A stretch of 64,000 bases of DNA from Tenebrio molitor (lineage: Eukaryota > Arthropoda > Insecta > Coleoptera > Tenebrionidae), in the NCBI RefSeq assembly GCF_963966145.1, contig NC_091051.1, positions 21,452,001 through 21,516,000 of the forward strand, read 5' to 3'. Made by a program: the position numbers and the translations under genes. This document shows, piece after piece, positions 43,420 to 54,988 of this stretch; within the stretch, counting starts at the first letter, position 1, and every line of letters begins with the position of its first letter. The notes beneath the pieces were generated by a model. It searched no databases and was not told the origin of the DNA. It was given only the letters and a program-made list of their open reading frames with translations.

Positions 43420-44315
43420 TTTATGTAAAGTAACTGATATAAGTATAGATAATTTCTCCATTTTATAAACAAGATTCTGTTGACACAATTTAGCACCTAC
43501 ACCTTTTGAATAGTTAAAAGCACATCGACAACAACAGAAATATAAAGACATATCGATAACGTGAGTAGAATTTTTTTTTAAATAAAGAACAAAACCCAAT
43601 TCAACTTTCCTGAAATTCGTATTCCAAACAGGAATTAAACCAACACAGAATCTCTATTCAAGACACAAACTCTTAATAAATGAAGGTAAGTGTTACATTT
43701 AAAATAAATCATCTAAAATGTTCAAACGTGTTTAATAAAGTTAGTATTATAAATGAAAGATGCCATTAAAAGCGCGGGATTATAACAACTACGTTACTTC
43801 GGAATAATAATTTTTAATTTGTTTACATCGATGCAATACAGAAGATGGTTAACTTAATTGGAAATAAAACTTACCGGAAGATTTCTCTGGGAATGACCTT
43901 TCAACGTGGAAATTAGTCAACAGCTGTTTGAATTATTTGCCTTGTTTACGCGTCCTGAAAGAACCCTCTAAGCTACACAGATTCGGAACATGAGAATGAA
44001 TGGCATAGAGTTTATCGCAAAAGCTCGCAGAGATCGGATATATTCGTATATGACCGGAACGGTGTTATCTTTGACGGAGATGCGTTCCGGTGATAAATAC
44101 CTAATGTTAGTTTTTTCAGAATAACGACAAACGGATAAAAATACTTTATTAACTGTGCAAATCTTTCCACTTTGTTACAATTGCTGAAAATAAAATACAA
44201 CACAATAAAGCAAAACTTTGATTAAAGGAAAAAGCGACAGAACAAAGCAATTAAATGAAACTACGTTTTCAATTTTTGTTAATCAATATCTAATTCAAAG
44301 AAATTGTCTACACGC
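43420..44315. other. No feature recognised
   Basis: Contains ATGAAG|GTAAGTG at 43680, a consensus donor without a convincing exon, and a hairpin CCGGAACG / CGTTCCGG at 44055-44092. No gene is supported. Confidence 0.4.
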
Positions 44316-44318
44316 TTA

Positions 44319-44481
44319 GAGGCCGATTTCAAGTTGAGTTGCAACTTGTATTGTCATGGTAACGGCACAAAATTGCAAGTTTGAGAAAGATGACGCATAT
44401 TAGTAATTAATGTGTAAGACAAAGATAGCTACACATTTGCGCTGCATCACCTATTTGTCACCCTGACTTGAAATCGGGCTC
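44319..44481. mobile_element. PIF/Harbinger-like MITE with TTA duplication
   Basis: A 163-bp element; ends GAGGCCGATTTCAAGTTGAG and inverted GAGCCCGATTTCAAGTCAGG are flanked by TTA at 44316-44318 and 44482-44484. The 3-bp TTA target and the G-rich terminus fit PIF/Harbinger, unlike the TA elements elsewhere. Confidence 0.75.
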
Positions 44482-44699
44482 TTAGCATATTTTTAAATGT
44501 ATTTTTCCATTTTGTAACACAGGTGTATTATGTTATCTTTAATAGTCAAATCTATACATATGTTCATATTGTGCAACTATTACGAGTCTTATACTCGTAC
44601 ACATATACTAATTTTGGACTTAAGTTGTGTTGATGTTACTGAAAATTCAGTCAAAAATGCCTTGCAAGTGAAAGACACCTTCATACGAGTATAATTATA

Positions 44700-45330
44700 C
44701 AGTAAAACCTCTCAATAGCGGCCACAACAATTTATTTTAAAAATGACGACATTTTTCGATAAGTGGGAGATAGTAATGCACCTAATCGTAAAGAAGCACC
44801 GTGATTGTCGAAAAAGAGTCGCAAAGGTTTATAAAGAATCCCTCCTAAAAGACAACGGAAGAAATTCTACCATAGGATTGATAACAGGAGAGTGCGGTCT
44901 TTGGAAACATTGAGATGTTAAGTTGAGACTTGATTGGGGAGACCAAGAATTCCTCTTGTAGACGGAGTTACTCTTGCTAGTGGCCCAACTTATCTGAAAG
45001 AAAGCATCTACACTTCGACACTTCATTGTCAGAGCCCGAATAAGTAACAAATCGGTGACGTTCTTCATTTCATGGAATACAGGATTTTTCAAAGTTTGAT
45101 ACACTCAAAAGCAAAAAACCGTGCACGTAAACTCATTCATCCATCCATTTTCCAGAATTTCGGAATATCGTCAGAAATACAGTTACAGTTCCTACATGCC
45201 TCTTTCATGATGTTTTGTAAACACTCTATTTTCGGCCACCTCTGAAAAACGGTCACCAGTTTTGAAGTTCCCAGAACTGTTTTATTTATTCTTCATTCTC
45301 AATAACGGCCACCTTCCTATTGGACTTTTT
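44700..45330. mobile_element. Pogo/Tigger-like terminal sequences
   Basis: TA then CAGTAAAACCTCTCAATAGC followed by GGCCAC is the typical pogo-like terminus with subterminal GGCCAC repeats. Further GGCCACCTCTGAAAAACGGT and CTCAATAACGGCCACCTTCC lie at 45233-45322 in the same orientation. No intact transposase or inverted right end is visible. A 91-codon minus ORF between them is not recognised. Confidence 0.6.
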
Positions 45331-45334
45331 TGGC

Positions 45335-45440
45335 ACTCGTGGGCCTTTAAAACGCTCGTTTCACTCGCGTTTTAATCTGGCCCACTCATACCAAAAAAAG
45401 CCCAATTTACACACGAACTCGTTAAATAAATAACTATTTT
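45335..45440. repeat. Family A palindromic head
   Basis: CTCGTGGGCCTTTAAAACGC, TCGTTTCACTCGCG, CTGGCCCACTCATACC, GCCCAATTTACACACGAACT and CGTTAAATAAATAACTATT follow the family A order. Confidence 0.8.
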
Positions 45441-46310
45441 GACAGTTTAACCTTGAAGCCTTCCAAACCGAATGAATTTGAATGAGTTTTGGAAGTGTCT
45501 AAATACACTGTACCACTGTTATTTTTAACCGCGGTGATATGTAGAATCATGTGTGTGTAAATATTACGCGCCATTTTTAATATGTACAACCTGTATATGC
45601 AAAAACGTAAAAAATGTCTAATTACGTGTGTGACATTTCACAAAAAAAACATGTATGTATTTCATTAAATAAATACATTATCGGTGTCCTAGTTAGTACT
45701 TTTTATCTTTTTGTTTTCTACGGAAAACAGCCCGAGTCTTGTAAATGCAACTTACGTGATTATGATTACATACTTTACTTTATTAATGTTACGTGTTTTT
45801 GCATTTTTATGTAGGTTTTAGAAATCACTGTAGCACGTGTCTCGCAGTAAACAAAAGAAACCTTACAGAAAAACAAATTACCGCTAAATGTGAATAAAAA
45901 CCAATAGAAAATGTTGTAAACAACTTAATTTCTCCAACTGTCTCTGTTGGAGAACAAATCGTTTTGTATATAAGAGGGAATTGAATTTATTGTGTTAAAA
46001 TAAAATTGAGTAACCCTAGTTCTTGTAACGATGTTAAAACAAACAACATAACAGTGTAGAAGAATCCTCTACATTGATTGTCATAAATTAGAGCAGCGGG
46101 AAGAAAGGGCAACAATGATTGTATTTCAAAGCAAAAGATTTTATTGGCCTTAATGAAAAAGAATGAGTTTCTTCTTCATCCTTTACGAATATATTTCTGT
46201 AACCAAGACAACATGAGATACATAATGTTCCTTTGTGGTCCATCTTGTCAATGAGTTCTTATACACTTTTGGTCTATATGATTCTCCAAAATTTTTTTCA
46301 ACAATAGTAC
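45441..46310. other. No feature recognised
   Basis: AT-rich. The 66-codon ORF at 45614 has no recognised domain. Confidence 0.4.
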
Positions 46311-46315
46311 AATAA

Positions 46316-46443
46316 GTGGTCTAATTTTTTTCAACAAAATTTGTCATTTAAGACATGAGTAGCTTTTGCAACGAAAATTTTCCAAAAGCAAAAGCTATGA
46401 ATGTCTTAAATGACAAATTTTGCAGAAAAAATTAGACCACGAA
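46316..46443. repeat. Palindrome with about 55-bp arms
   Basis: GTGGTCTAATTTTTTTCAAC, AAAATTTGTCATTTAAGACAT and TAGCTTTTGC are mirrored by GCAAAAGCTATGAATGTCTT, AAATGACAAATTTTG and AAAATTAGACCAC. Confidence 0.8.
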
Positions 46444-46589
46444 TTGTATTCGACTTGACAATCCACCGAGAAAATTTTTATCGACTTGACGCATGTACGC
46501 AACCATTTGTACCAGCAATGATTATAGTAAAGAATACTGTTGAATGTAATACTAATCATATATTTAGGGCCTTGTTTGTTACACGTGTC

Positions 46590-47057
46590 TATCGATTTAA
46601 TATTAATTTAATATAAATTTGACATTTCATTTTGACCTAATAAATTTGACGTTTCATTTTGACATACATTTTTTCGCGGAAAAACTCTGCCCGTTGTTTT
46701 TTCACTGCGAAAAAACACTGCTCGGTGTTTTTTCACTTATAATTACACGCGAGCTTTTTTTTTGTCGAAGTAAACTTAACATTTCAATGAGAATTTTGTT
46801 GGTTGGCAGTTTTTTGAGTTTAATTGCGAGACAACAAACTCGAATTATAAATGTCAAGTTTACTTCGACCCAAAAAAAAAAGCTTGAGTGTAATTCGGTA
46901 AGACAATTTAATGAATGCGTAAACAGTATGATGCAGACCTACTAGAGTCAGACGCTTTCAAAAGTTAGGTTCCGTTTTGTTGCCGGAAAAGTTAGGGCAA
47001 ACTTTTTTCGCTGTCATAGTGACAAAAACACCGCTGCTTATGGGATTTTTAGTGTAT
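46590..47057. repeat. Foldback repeat, family C, copy 2 (left part)
   Basis: Arms at 46737-46800 and 46812-46905 (GTCGAAGTAAACTT and its inverse) and the tail GATGCAGACCTACTAGAGTC, TTAGGTTCCGTTTTG at 46930-47025 match 3786-4225. The family sequence resumes after 49475, so an insertion has split it. Confidence 0.75.
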
Positions 47058-49471
47058 TGTAACCTTTCGACTTCCTTGACTTTTAATTTAACTTTTCGAC
47101 TTCCTTGACTTTTCCTCGATGATTTTTTTTTTCTCCCTCATTTGGTGTATTGTTGGTTGCCGCATTCCCTCGGATGAAATTTTGCGGAAAAATACGAAAC
47201 AAAAATAATGAGAAAAGAAATATTTATGGATCCTACGTTGTGTTTTATTTTTATTTTGTTTAATTAGGTTCTAACGAGAGGCCGTACCTTCGGAGGTTTT
47301 CCAAAAAATAGAATTAAAACGATTGAGCACACTTCACTTAAATTTTATTTAACAAATAATCGAGTGTGGTGGCGTTTGGTCCCAACAAATTATAGAAATA
47401 AATAAATGAATTTGATAACAGAAGTTGGTGGAAATTTGACCTAATGAGATTTGACTCGCGGCCCTCGAATTGAGACCTGACTCATGAATAAATGACTACG
47501 CTGGGCAAATACAGAAGTTTCTGGCGCGAACAACATTATGGAAGTTTGAGATGCGAACTATGTGATCCGATTTAGATTTCAATTTACCCCAATTAAATTG
47601 AACCCGACGCGATGCCCTGGAATCTCATAGATCACCCGGTCTACTCCGGTGGTCGAAAATAAAAGGGAAAAAAGGTTCTAACAGGGCCAAAGGGTACCTC
47701 TCTTCACGTGTCAGCTGGCCTAGTTTGGTCGCTGGCCCCCTTGGGGGTGACGCGGCTGAATTTTGTGCTCTTACGCCGGACCACAGCTAATTGAGTGCGA
47801 TGGACACTGGCGGTAGCTTCCCGATCTCGAGACTCCAAAACATACATAATAAATGAAAATGTTTTATAATGAATTTATACTAGTTCCCCTTGATGAAAGC
47901 ACGGTTTCCCCAATCGGTAAATGCAAGAAGATCACATACTTCGCGATAAAGAAATTAATACAAGATTCTAAAGAGTCACGTGGTCATCAAAAGCTCAAAG
48001 AAAATAATATAATCTTTACTTTAGAACGATAAAGAACTAAATGCTGTTTGGCTAATTAAATCGCGGCTACAAATAATGTACAAAAATTAGAGAAATAATT
48101 TACCTTGTAAATGTAAAGAACGTGGTCACAAAATGGCTGCTGGAAGTACTGAACGTACCTCCGGCTACTTTGGAGATCAAACCCCGAGTGAATCAAAAAA
48201 GCTCTGTTTCAGTGTTTCCCGTCCCGCCATCGGTTTTATCATTTCTGGCGCACCCCACTTTCGCAACCCCTACTTGACCAAAGTGACCAATCAGCTCGGT
48301 TCTACTTTACGCCGATCGCGACGCCTTTTCGAAATCTCTAGAACTTTTGAAATTACAGTTTCCGTTTTTCCACCATTATTTTAAATGTTTAAATTTAAAC
48401 TTTTGTTAGGACCAGACCGAATGTACATAATTTGTTGGTGAATTAGAACTCTGAAAAAGAACACTAAATTACTGACTCTATACAATAATAAACATCAACA
48501 TCAAGAAACAAACACAATCTAAAAAATGGAACAAACAGAATTAACAGGAACACTGAATTACCGACTCTATACAATAACAAAAATCAGCACCAAGAATCAA
48601 ACATAATTAAAATGAAATAAACATAATTAAAATGAGACAAACAGAATTAAAATGAATCAAACATAATTAAAATGAATCAAACATAATTAAAATGAAACAA
48701 ACAGAATTAAAATGAAACAAATTAACCTTATTTTGAAACCTAAATTGGGCTTGAAACGCTGTTACGTAATTGTCATGTCATGATACTAAATTCCGTTGAT
48801 CTGTTACTTCTAAAAATTGTTCTATATTGGTTTGATTCCCCAAAACCGTTCTAATTAATAATTACTTCGTAAATTTCATTCTCTCTCTCTCTCACTCACA
48901 CGTCTGATTTCTACGACTACCTGGCTTTACCGTTACCCGGTCCTCTGTGTTTACTACCGACTCCCTTTCTACTTTGCGTTTGTTACTTTTCTAACTAAAA
49001 GTGCAAACGATTCTAGTTATTTTCTACGATAAAGCGCTCTGTTTTTAATTTGCAATTCTCGCCCTTTAATTACAAATATGCCATAAATTTGAGAATGCTA
49101 AAAAAGTAAATTAACCTAATGAACATTAATTTTATTGTTCTCTCAATTTGAAACCTGCTAACATCAAATTCATTAATTCAATTATCCCCTGATTTTAACT
49201 GGACTCCCCAAATTGTCGAACGAGTAAATTTTGCAATGTTTCTTTTCCCATAAAAACTGTTATCTTTGTGTTGTGTTCGGACAGGGCGTGTACCTGCATT
49301 TTCAAAGAAAGGTTGGCAGATTTCACTTGAGGAATGTGGTGCCGACACGGCTTCAATAAAATTTACAACTGGCCAGCATTTCCGTCGCAAATGAACGGTA
49401 TTTAAAATATTTTTTTGAAATTATTTTAAAATTAAAATTCTTAATTTATCGAACCTATTCGGACCGTTACA
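47058..49471. mobile_element. Solo-LTR-like insertion, 2.4 kb
   Basis: The insertion starts TGTAACC and ends CGGACCGTTACA, so its ends are TG...CA with a short inverted TGTAAC / GTTACA. GTAT is duplicated at 47054-47057 and 49472-49475. The uninterrupted family C copy has a single GTAT (near 4270), which confirms the insertion. It is more GC-rich than its surroundings between 47600 and 48370. It holds no gag-pol ORF and I see no second long repeat within it, so a solo LTR or a non-autonomous LTR element fits. The superfamily is not determined. Confidence 0.65.
48460..48725. repeat. Direct duplication plus 20-bp tandem array
   Basis: About 85 bp starting GAACACTAAATTACTGACTC recurs at 48548 (GGAACACTGAATTACCGACT). 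From 48597 six and a half units of the type ATCAAACATAATTAAAATGA follow in tandem, alternating with AACAAACAGAATTAAAATGA. It lies inside the LTR-like insertion. Confidence 0.8.
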
Positions 49472-49475
49472 GTAT

Positions 49476-50033
49476 GAATTAAATTGTCACTATAAATCAA
49501 TTTTAATGGTCTAAATTTGAAAAATGCTGCAAAAATTTTCGAGTTGGATTTCACGTTAAAATTGTTATTTTCCCAATGAATGTTATTATTTTTTTTCAAA
49601 ATCATTGTTTTCAAGGATATTTAATTATACAGGGTGTTAGGGAATGGTCTTCCAAGAATATCTGGTTGAGTTTGTGAGAGAAAATGTGATCGAAAACCTT
49701 AATACCATTTTTTTCCAACATGAATGGTTTTCTCAAAAATAAAAATTTAAAATGGTGCCCTACTGTTTGGGAGCTTTTGCACCATTTTATTGTTGTAATA
49801 ATTAAATAAATAATAATGTCATTGGAACCGACTTTTTGCGGAATCAGGCGATTCAAAATCAGATAAATTCCTTTTCGAGAGGATTTTGCTTGCCATTCAA
49901 CATAGAAACGCTGCAAGCATTCCGGGCACTTTTCCAAATTCCCCATTTTTATCGGAAATTTTTGTATTGTAAAACAAAAATGTTATGTAAACTTATGTAC
50001 TTATGTTATTAATAGTTACTTACATTAGAGTAG
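49476..50033. other. End of family C, then an orphan transposon terminus
   Basis: TA then CAGGGTGTTAGGGAATGGTC at 49630 resembles a mariner terminus without a detectable partner. A 111-codon minus ORF (49611-49946, beginning MGNLEKCPECLQRFYVEW) has no family I recognise. Confidence 0.4.
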
Positions 50034-50137
50034 GTACGGGAGGTGAATTTTCCGGCGCAACAACTGGTTTCGGCCACGATGGCGCAGCCGAGTGGCTGAA
50101 TAGTTGGAGCGCCGGAAAATACCGCCCGTACGACATT
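50034..50137. repeat. Palindromic repeat with CpG-rich centre
   Basis: GTACGGGAGGTGAATTTTCC, GGCGC and CAACTGG are mirrored by CCAACT-like GTTGGAGCGCCGGAAAATAC and CGCCCGTAC. The centre is GATGGCGCAGCCGAGTGGC. Confidence 0.7.
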
Positions 50138-50639
50138 TGTATTAGACTTTTCGGTTGACCAAAATATTAATTTTTTTTTTTAAATCACGACTAATTTTAT
50201 TGTAGAATTTGACATCGTCAATAAAGAATCGAATGCTATGGAGTCAATTCCTTGACGACGGTGACCGCTCATTTGTTTTTTTCCTAACAAATTATTTGCT
50301 GTCTTTAAGAGGTTACATTTTCATTGTTAGTGCTTGAAAATTTAATTCTCGTGTGTTAATCGACTGAAAAAATGTCTAGTTCATAAAGTGAGTTAAATGT
50401 GACACCAGAAGTAGCACGATTAGTGGCAGGACTAAATTCTGAATTATTACCACAAAATCGAAAGAACATTACATAAGACAATTTCTTCTCACGAAAGTAT
50501 GTAATAACTATTCTTTAATTCACAAATTTTTAATAAACCATATTTTATTACAGACAGTTTTATTAATAGGTGTTTGTGGTGCCTGTGTCCGAAAGGAGTT
50601 CTGAAAATGGAAAATGTCAAGAGAAGATATTATATTGAG
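50138..50639. other. No feature recognised
   Basis: No supported gene or repeat. Confidence 0.35.
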
Positions 50640-51100
50640 AATCGCCCTCAAATGTCACATGATTTATATTAACAAATCACAACTCCGAATTATTTGAATA
50701 GCAACCAATCACAATTTAATTAAGCGGAAATTTTCCTTAGGGAAATTTTCATATATAATATACCAAGGGACAGATATATTGCCGGAAATTTTTTCGAGCA
50801 GTCCTCACACACGAGTGTTTGTAGCAAGAAAATTACACGAGGGCGCTAGCCCGAGGGTAATTTTGAGCGACAAACACGAGTGTTGGACTGCAAGAAAAAA
50901 TTTCTGGCGATATATATCTGTCCCGAGGTATATTCGGAAGAGAATCGCCCAAAAAAAATTTTCCCTAGGTCAATTATATCGGAAATTTTCCCTAGGGAAA
51001 ATTTCCGCTTAATTAAATTGTGATTGGTTGCTATTCAAACAATTCGGAGTTGTGATTTGTCAATATAAATTATGTGACATTTGAGGGCGATTCTCTGATA
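50640..51100. repeat. Palindromic repeat family B, copy 2
   Basis: Outer inverted arms (GAGAATCGCCCTCAAATGTC at 50638; GACATTTGAGGGCGATTCTC at 51076) enclose GCAACCAATCACAATTTAAT and its inverse. The inner palindrome at 50764-50933 is about 97% like 21185-21352. The GC centre is GAGGGCGCTAGCCCGAGG. Confidence 0.85.
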
Positions 51101-51330
51101 TAATTTACCTAGGGAAAAGTTTTTTCGGGCGATTCTCTTCCGAATATACCTCGGGACAAATATATATCGCCAGAAATTTTTTCTTGCAGTCCAACACTCG
51201 TGTTTGTCGCTCAAAATTACCCTCGGGCTAGCGCCCTTGTGTAATTTTCCTGCTACAAACACTCGCGTGTCAGGACTGCTCGAAAAAATTTCCGGCAATA
51301 TATCTGTCCCTTGGTATATTATATATGATA
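51101..51330. repeat. Palindromic repeat family B, copy 3, inverted
   Basis: TTTACCTAGGGAAAAGTTTT, TACCTCGGGACAAATATATA and CAATATATCTGTCCCTTGGT are the reverse complement of copy 2. The two copies stand tail to tail, so 50640-51330 is itself a larger inverted repeat. Confidence 0.85.
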
Positions 51331-51791
51331 ACTGACACAAAAACCAATATTTGTAGATCATTTGCCATTACCAATCCAAACTGGGTTGAAAATGTTAAGT
51401 AATATATGGAAGTCAGGTTAGATTGGTATTAATACAATTAAAACAATTTCAAATAAAATTGCCAAATACAGGGAATGGCAGGACTGACGCCCCACAGAAG
51501 ACTGGCAAATTCGTGGGATTACACTGAAACGTAAATTAAAAACTATATTTTTTGTACTCTCAAAATAAGCGAGAAAAGACATTGCGAAATTGACCAGTCA
51601 GAGCAGAATACCATCGAGGACTTAATTGGTCGCTACGCAATCGAATATTATCGAACCGCGCGAAACTTTTTATAATCAAATGGTCCACTGCTTTTTTTGA
51701 CAGATGTTTGTGTCATCTTGACAATTTAAACATTTTAATTTGTCATTGTGTTTTCTCAAGATGTGAAATCATGTTGTAAAACTCTGCCGAG

Positions 51792-53170
51792 ATGTATTCA
51801 GTTGCCGATTATGTTGAGATGTTGATTATCTTTGGAGAATGCGGACGGATCGCTAGGGAGGCAGCAAGAATTTTCTCTGATCGTTTTCCTGACCGACCTT
51901 CTCCTGGTCACAAAACAATTTTGAGAGTACTTGCTAGGGCTCAAGAAACAGGGAAAGTTTTGCCGAATCGAAATGAAATTGGCGGAGGTGCACGAACCGC
52001 ACGGACCTTGGCTAATGAAGAGGCAATACTGAATATCGTTGAAGAAGATGAAACTAGGAGTATAAGAGAAATTGCCCAAGAGGTAGATATCTCCAGCAGA
52101 TCGGTACATCGCGTTTTGAATGAGAACATACTTCATTCTTTCCACTATACTCGGGTGCAACATCTCGAACCAGAAGATTACCCTGCTCGAAGAAATGTTT
52201 GTGTTTGGTTGCTTAATAAAGCGGCAGAAGATGAAAATTTTATTTCACGGATCTTGTTTTCGGACGAATCAAGTTTTGGTTGACATGGATGTTTCAACCA
52301 TCGAAATTTGCATGTCAGGGGGTGTATTCTTCAATTTCGAGTGATAAATGTCGCATGCGACATTTGTCAATTCTCGTACAATTCTCGTTTCATTCGCGTT
52401 TTAAACTGGCCTAATCATGCCAAAAATAGTCCAATTTACACACGAACTCGTTAAATAAACTACTATTCGCGTGGTATTCAAGAATGGAAAACATTTGTAG
52501 TGTACGACAACAACCGTTCGAGATATGTCGTATGCGACATGAACTAATCGAGATTGAAGAATACACCCCCTGGTCGTACGATAATCCAAGGACTACTTAT
52601 CCGCGTGCATTTCAGCGTCGATTTTCCGTAAATTTGTAGTCAGGACTAGTGGAAGATTCAGTGGTAACTCAAAATTTTAAAAAATAAAGAAAGCGTGTTT
52701 AGGTATTCTTTATTTTCAGATCGGACCTTTTGAATTCCCTATGCGTTTAACAGGAGCTGTGTACGCAAACTTTTTAAACATGGAACTGGCTCATTTACTT
52801 GAAAATATTCCATTGATTTCTCTCGTAAATCAGTGGTTCAAACATGACGGGGCACCACCCCATTTCAGTTGCAATGTGCAAGGTATTTTGAATCGAATGT
52901 ATCCTAATCGTTGGATCGGACGAGGTGGTCCACACCACTGGCCTGCACGATCTCCAGATCTCAATCCTCTGGATTTTTTCTTATGGGGGGTACGTGAAAA
53001 GCGTTGTTTACAACCGACCCATTCATAACGAGGAGGATCTTCGAAACAGATTACAAGAAGCTTTTGGAACAATTACACCTGAAATGGTCAGAGCCTCTAA
53101 ATTAAACTTACTACGGCGTGCACAACTGTGTCTCGAAATGAATGGTGGACATTTTGAGCATCTCCTTTAA
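51792..53170 (+). pseudogene. DD41D mariner-like transposase, intron-containing, inactivated
   Basis: The N-terminus (MYSVADYVEMLIIFGECGRI) carries an HTH, then DETRSIREIAQEVDISSRSV, VQHLEPEDYPAR and the first catalytic block FSDESSF. Lesions follow in order: an in-frame TGA at 52281; a MITE after FNHRNLH, with WSYDNPRTTYPRAFQRRFSV resuming beyond it; TAG where Trp is expected (SVNL-stop); and one extra G in LWGG near 52985 that shifts the frame to YVKSVVYNRP and GGHFEHLL. A 55-nt GT-AG interval (52665-52719) separates EDSV from IGPFEFPMRLTG and looks like a spliced intron. The second and third Asp (HDGAPPH, SPDLNPLD) are 41 residues apart, as in rosa/Visitor-type elements. Confidence 0.88.
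52316..52572. mobile_element. MITE inserted in transposase, containing a family A fragment
   Basis: Ends CAGGGGGTGTATTCTTCAAT are identical when inverted, and both continue to palindromic ATGTCGCATxCGACAT. Inside, 52380-52470 is a family A head (CTCGTTTCATTCGCG, CCAATTTACACACGAACTCG, TTAAATAAACTACTATT). An exact target duplication is not evident. Confidence 0.8.
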
Positions 53171-53646
53171 TTCTTCTTTCTTTGAGTTTTGTTTGTGTTT
53201 CGTTTTGTTATTATTTGCTTTCGTTCTATTAAACTCGCTTCTTTTTAGAACCACCATTTGTTGTTTGCTTTACGACTTCCGCCCAATAATAAATTTGTAT
53301 TATAATAATAGTTGCGGGCTATACGATGACAACTTTTATTAAATTTATTGACATTATTCTTAACCCTCATTTTTTTGACAGTGCAATAATGTGCTAAATT
53401 TGACAATAAAATACAGTCGACCAGATATTTTGAGTAGAATGACAATATGTTTGGAAACCAAGCAACGCCCTCATTCATTCTGTTCTCCCCTAGTTTTTCC
53501 GAGCTTGACTAACGGGATTGGTGGATTTGATATGCTTCTAAGTCGATTAAAAAAGCAGATAAGAAAAAAGAATCAGTCATTCCAGTAATGTTATTGCTGT
53601 CGGCACAAGTCAGTTTCCTCTTGGGCGTGAGTTGTGCCACACCCTG

Positions 53647-54741
53647 TATTTGAACCTTGATTGCCCTATGGACACAAGATTGAAGTTCCAAAAACAAAAT
53701 GTATGTACTGTGTTGCAGCTACAGCTCAAACAATGGTGAGTTGTGTCACAAACTTCGATACAGTGCTTTAATCTACTTGAATTTTTAGCAGTTGCTTCCA
53801 TTAGAACCACCAACATTGAGAATTCCATCACCAGTACCGTAAGAGAAGCACCAGTACAACATATTGACATTCAACCCAGAAGTAATAAAGCTGAAAGCTG
53901 AACAATTTCTGCATTGTTCTCTAAAGTGGAGAATTGTAACAATAATGCTTACAATAAGTGTAATTTTACAAAATAAATTATGTTAATAATGTTGCAAATT
54001 ATTAAAATGTCTTGTACTTAACCACCACTAAGATTTTGAGGTTAGAATGTTTAGTATATTTTTATTTTCCAGTTGCACTTTAGCACTAACAGCTAGTACT
54101 GGATAAAGTAGGTACACAAAACCATACTTAGGTATATCAACTTCTGTGGTTTTGTTTTATTGTGCAATTTTGCAGATTTATGAAATAACAATTGTCAAAC
54201 TTTTTGACATATACAGGTGCCAACCCAATAGGTTGCATTTTCCCTGTTACGATTATGATTATTTATTGGTCGATATAAATTAAACAAACACATTTATCGG
54301 AAAAATTATACAGGGAAATGTGTTTTTTTACACTAAATTAAAGTAACGTATGGACACTTTAATTTTAAAGTAACTGTGAAAAGAATAAATTAACGGTGTT
54401 CGCACATTTTTCCCGTACTCCACAAGATTTGTCCCACACTCCACCAGAAATTTTTGACATTGTTCAGGAAATCGCAGCTCCGTTGACCTAAAGTGTAAGG
54501 TAACGCTGTATTTCCCAGATTGAGAGGCCGAAAAATAGTTTGTTAAAGTTCTGTAATGAAAGTTAATTGCTTAGCAACCAAAAGACAACAATGCCTTTAT
54601 GTCAGATTTTATCGAGTACCTACGGCCACAATGACGTTTCGGTTTTAAATAGATCCCTTGGATAATATCTCTTCAAAAACTACCAGGATTACATTTTTTA
54701 TTGTCAAAATCAATAATTTATTCGAAATATTTATCTAGGTA
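53647..54741. other. Mostly unannotated; orphan transposon end
   Basis: TA then CAGGTGCCAACCCAATAGGT at 54215 resembles a TA-element terminus with no partner found. No gene is supported. Confidence 0.4.
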
Positions 54742-54988
54742 CTATTCCGGACACGGAATCTTGGCCACGACTGACATTTAACTGACAAATGTGTGTGAAC
54801 TGGCCTTTATTGAATATAACCCAACTTTTGACTCGATAATGCCATTTCCCTGCTTTTTTGATGTCACAAGAAAAACTTCAAAGTGATTTTTAATAATTGT
54901 CATTTATTAATGACACTAATGACTGGTTTACCTCATTTTTTTTAGAAATGTCTAAAAAATGTTGGCCAAGATTCCGTGTCCGGAATAG
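54742..54988. mobile_element. TA-flanked MITE, 247 bp
   Basis: CTATTCCGGACACGGAATCT continuing TGGCCA is identical at both ends when inverted (26 bp perfect), with TA on both sides. Confidence 0.85.

Larger units (their letters stand above)
51469..53646 (+). mobile_element. DD41D mariner-like transposon with nested MITE
   Basis: TA-flanked (51467-51468, 53647-53648). The left end CAGGGAATGGCAGGACTGAC and the inverted right end CAGGGTGTGGCACAACTCAC share about three quarters of their first 34 bases. It is 2178 bp long including the 257-bp MITE at 52316-52572. It carries the transposase pseudogene 51792-53170. Confidence 0.88.

Noticed and set aside
44829..45104. 91-codon minus ORF as a pogo transposase
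   Set aside because: The ends look pogo-like, but I could not match the peptide to the HTH or DDE motifs of that family.
48597..48725. CRISPR-like array
   Set aside because: Head-to-tail 20-bp units with no spacers; a minisatellite.
49611..49946. 111-codon minus ORF as a host gene
   Set aside because: No recognised domain, and it overlaps an orphan transposon terminus. The translation includes the terminal repeat.
52316..52572. Intron instead of MITE in the transposase
   Set aside because: It has inverted ends starting CAGGGGGTG, holds a family A fragment and lacks GT-AG borders.
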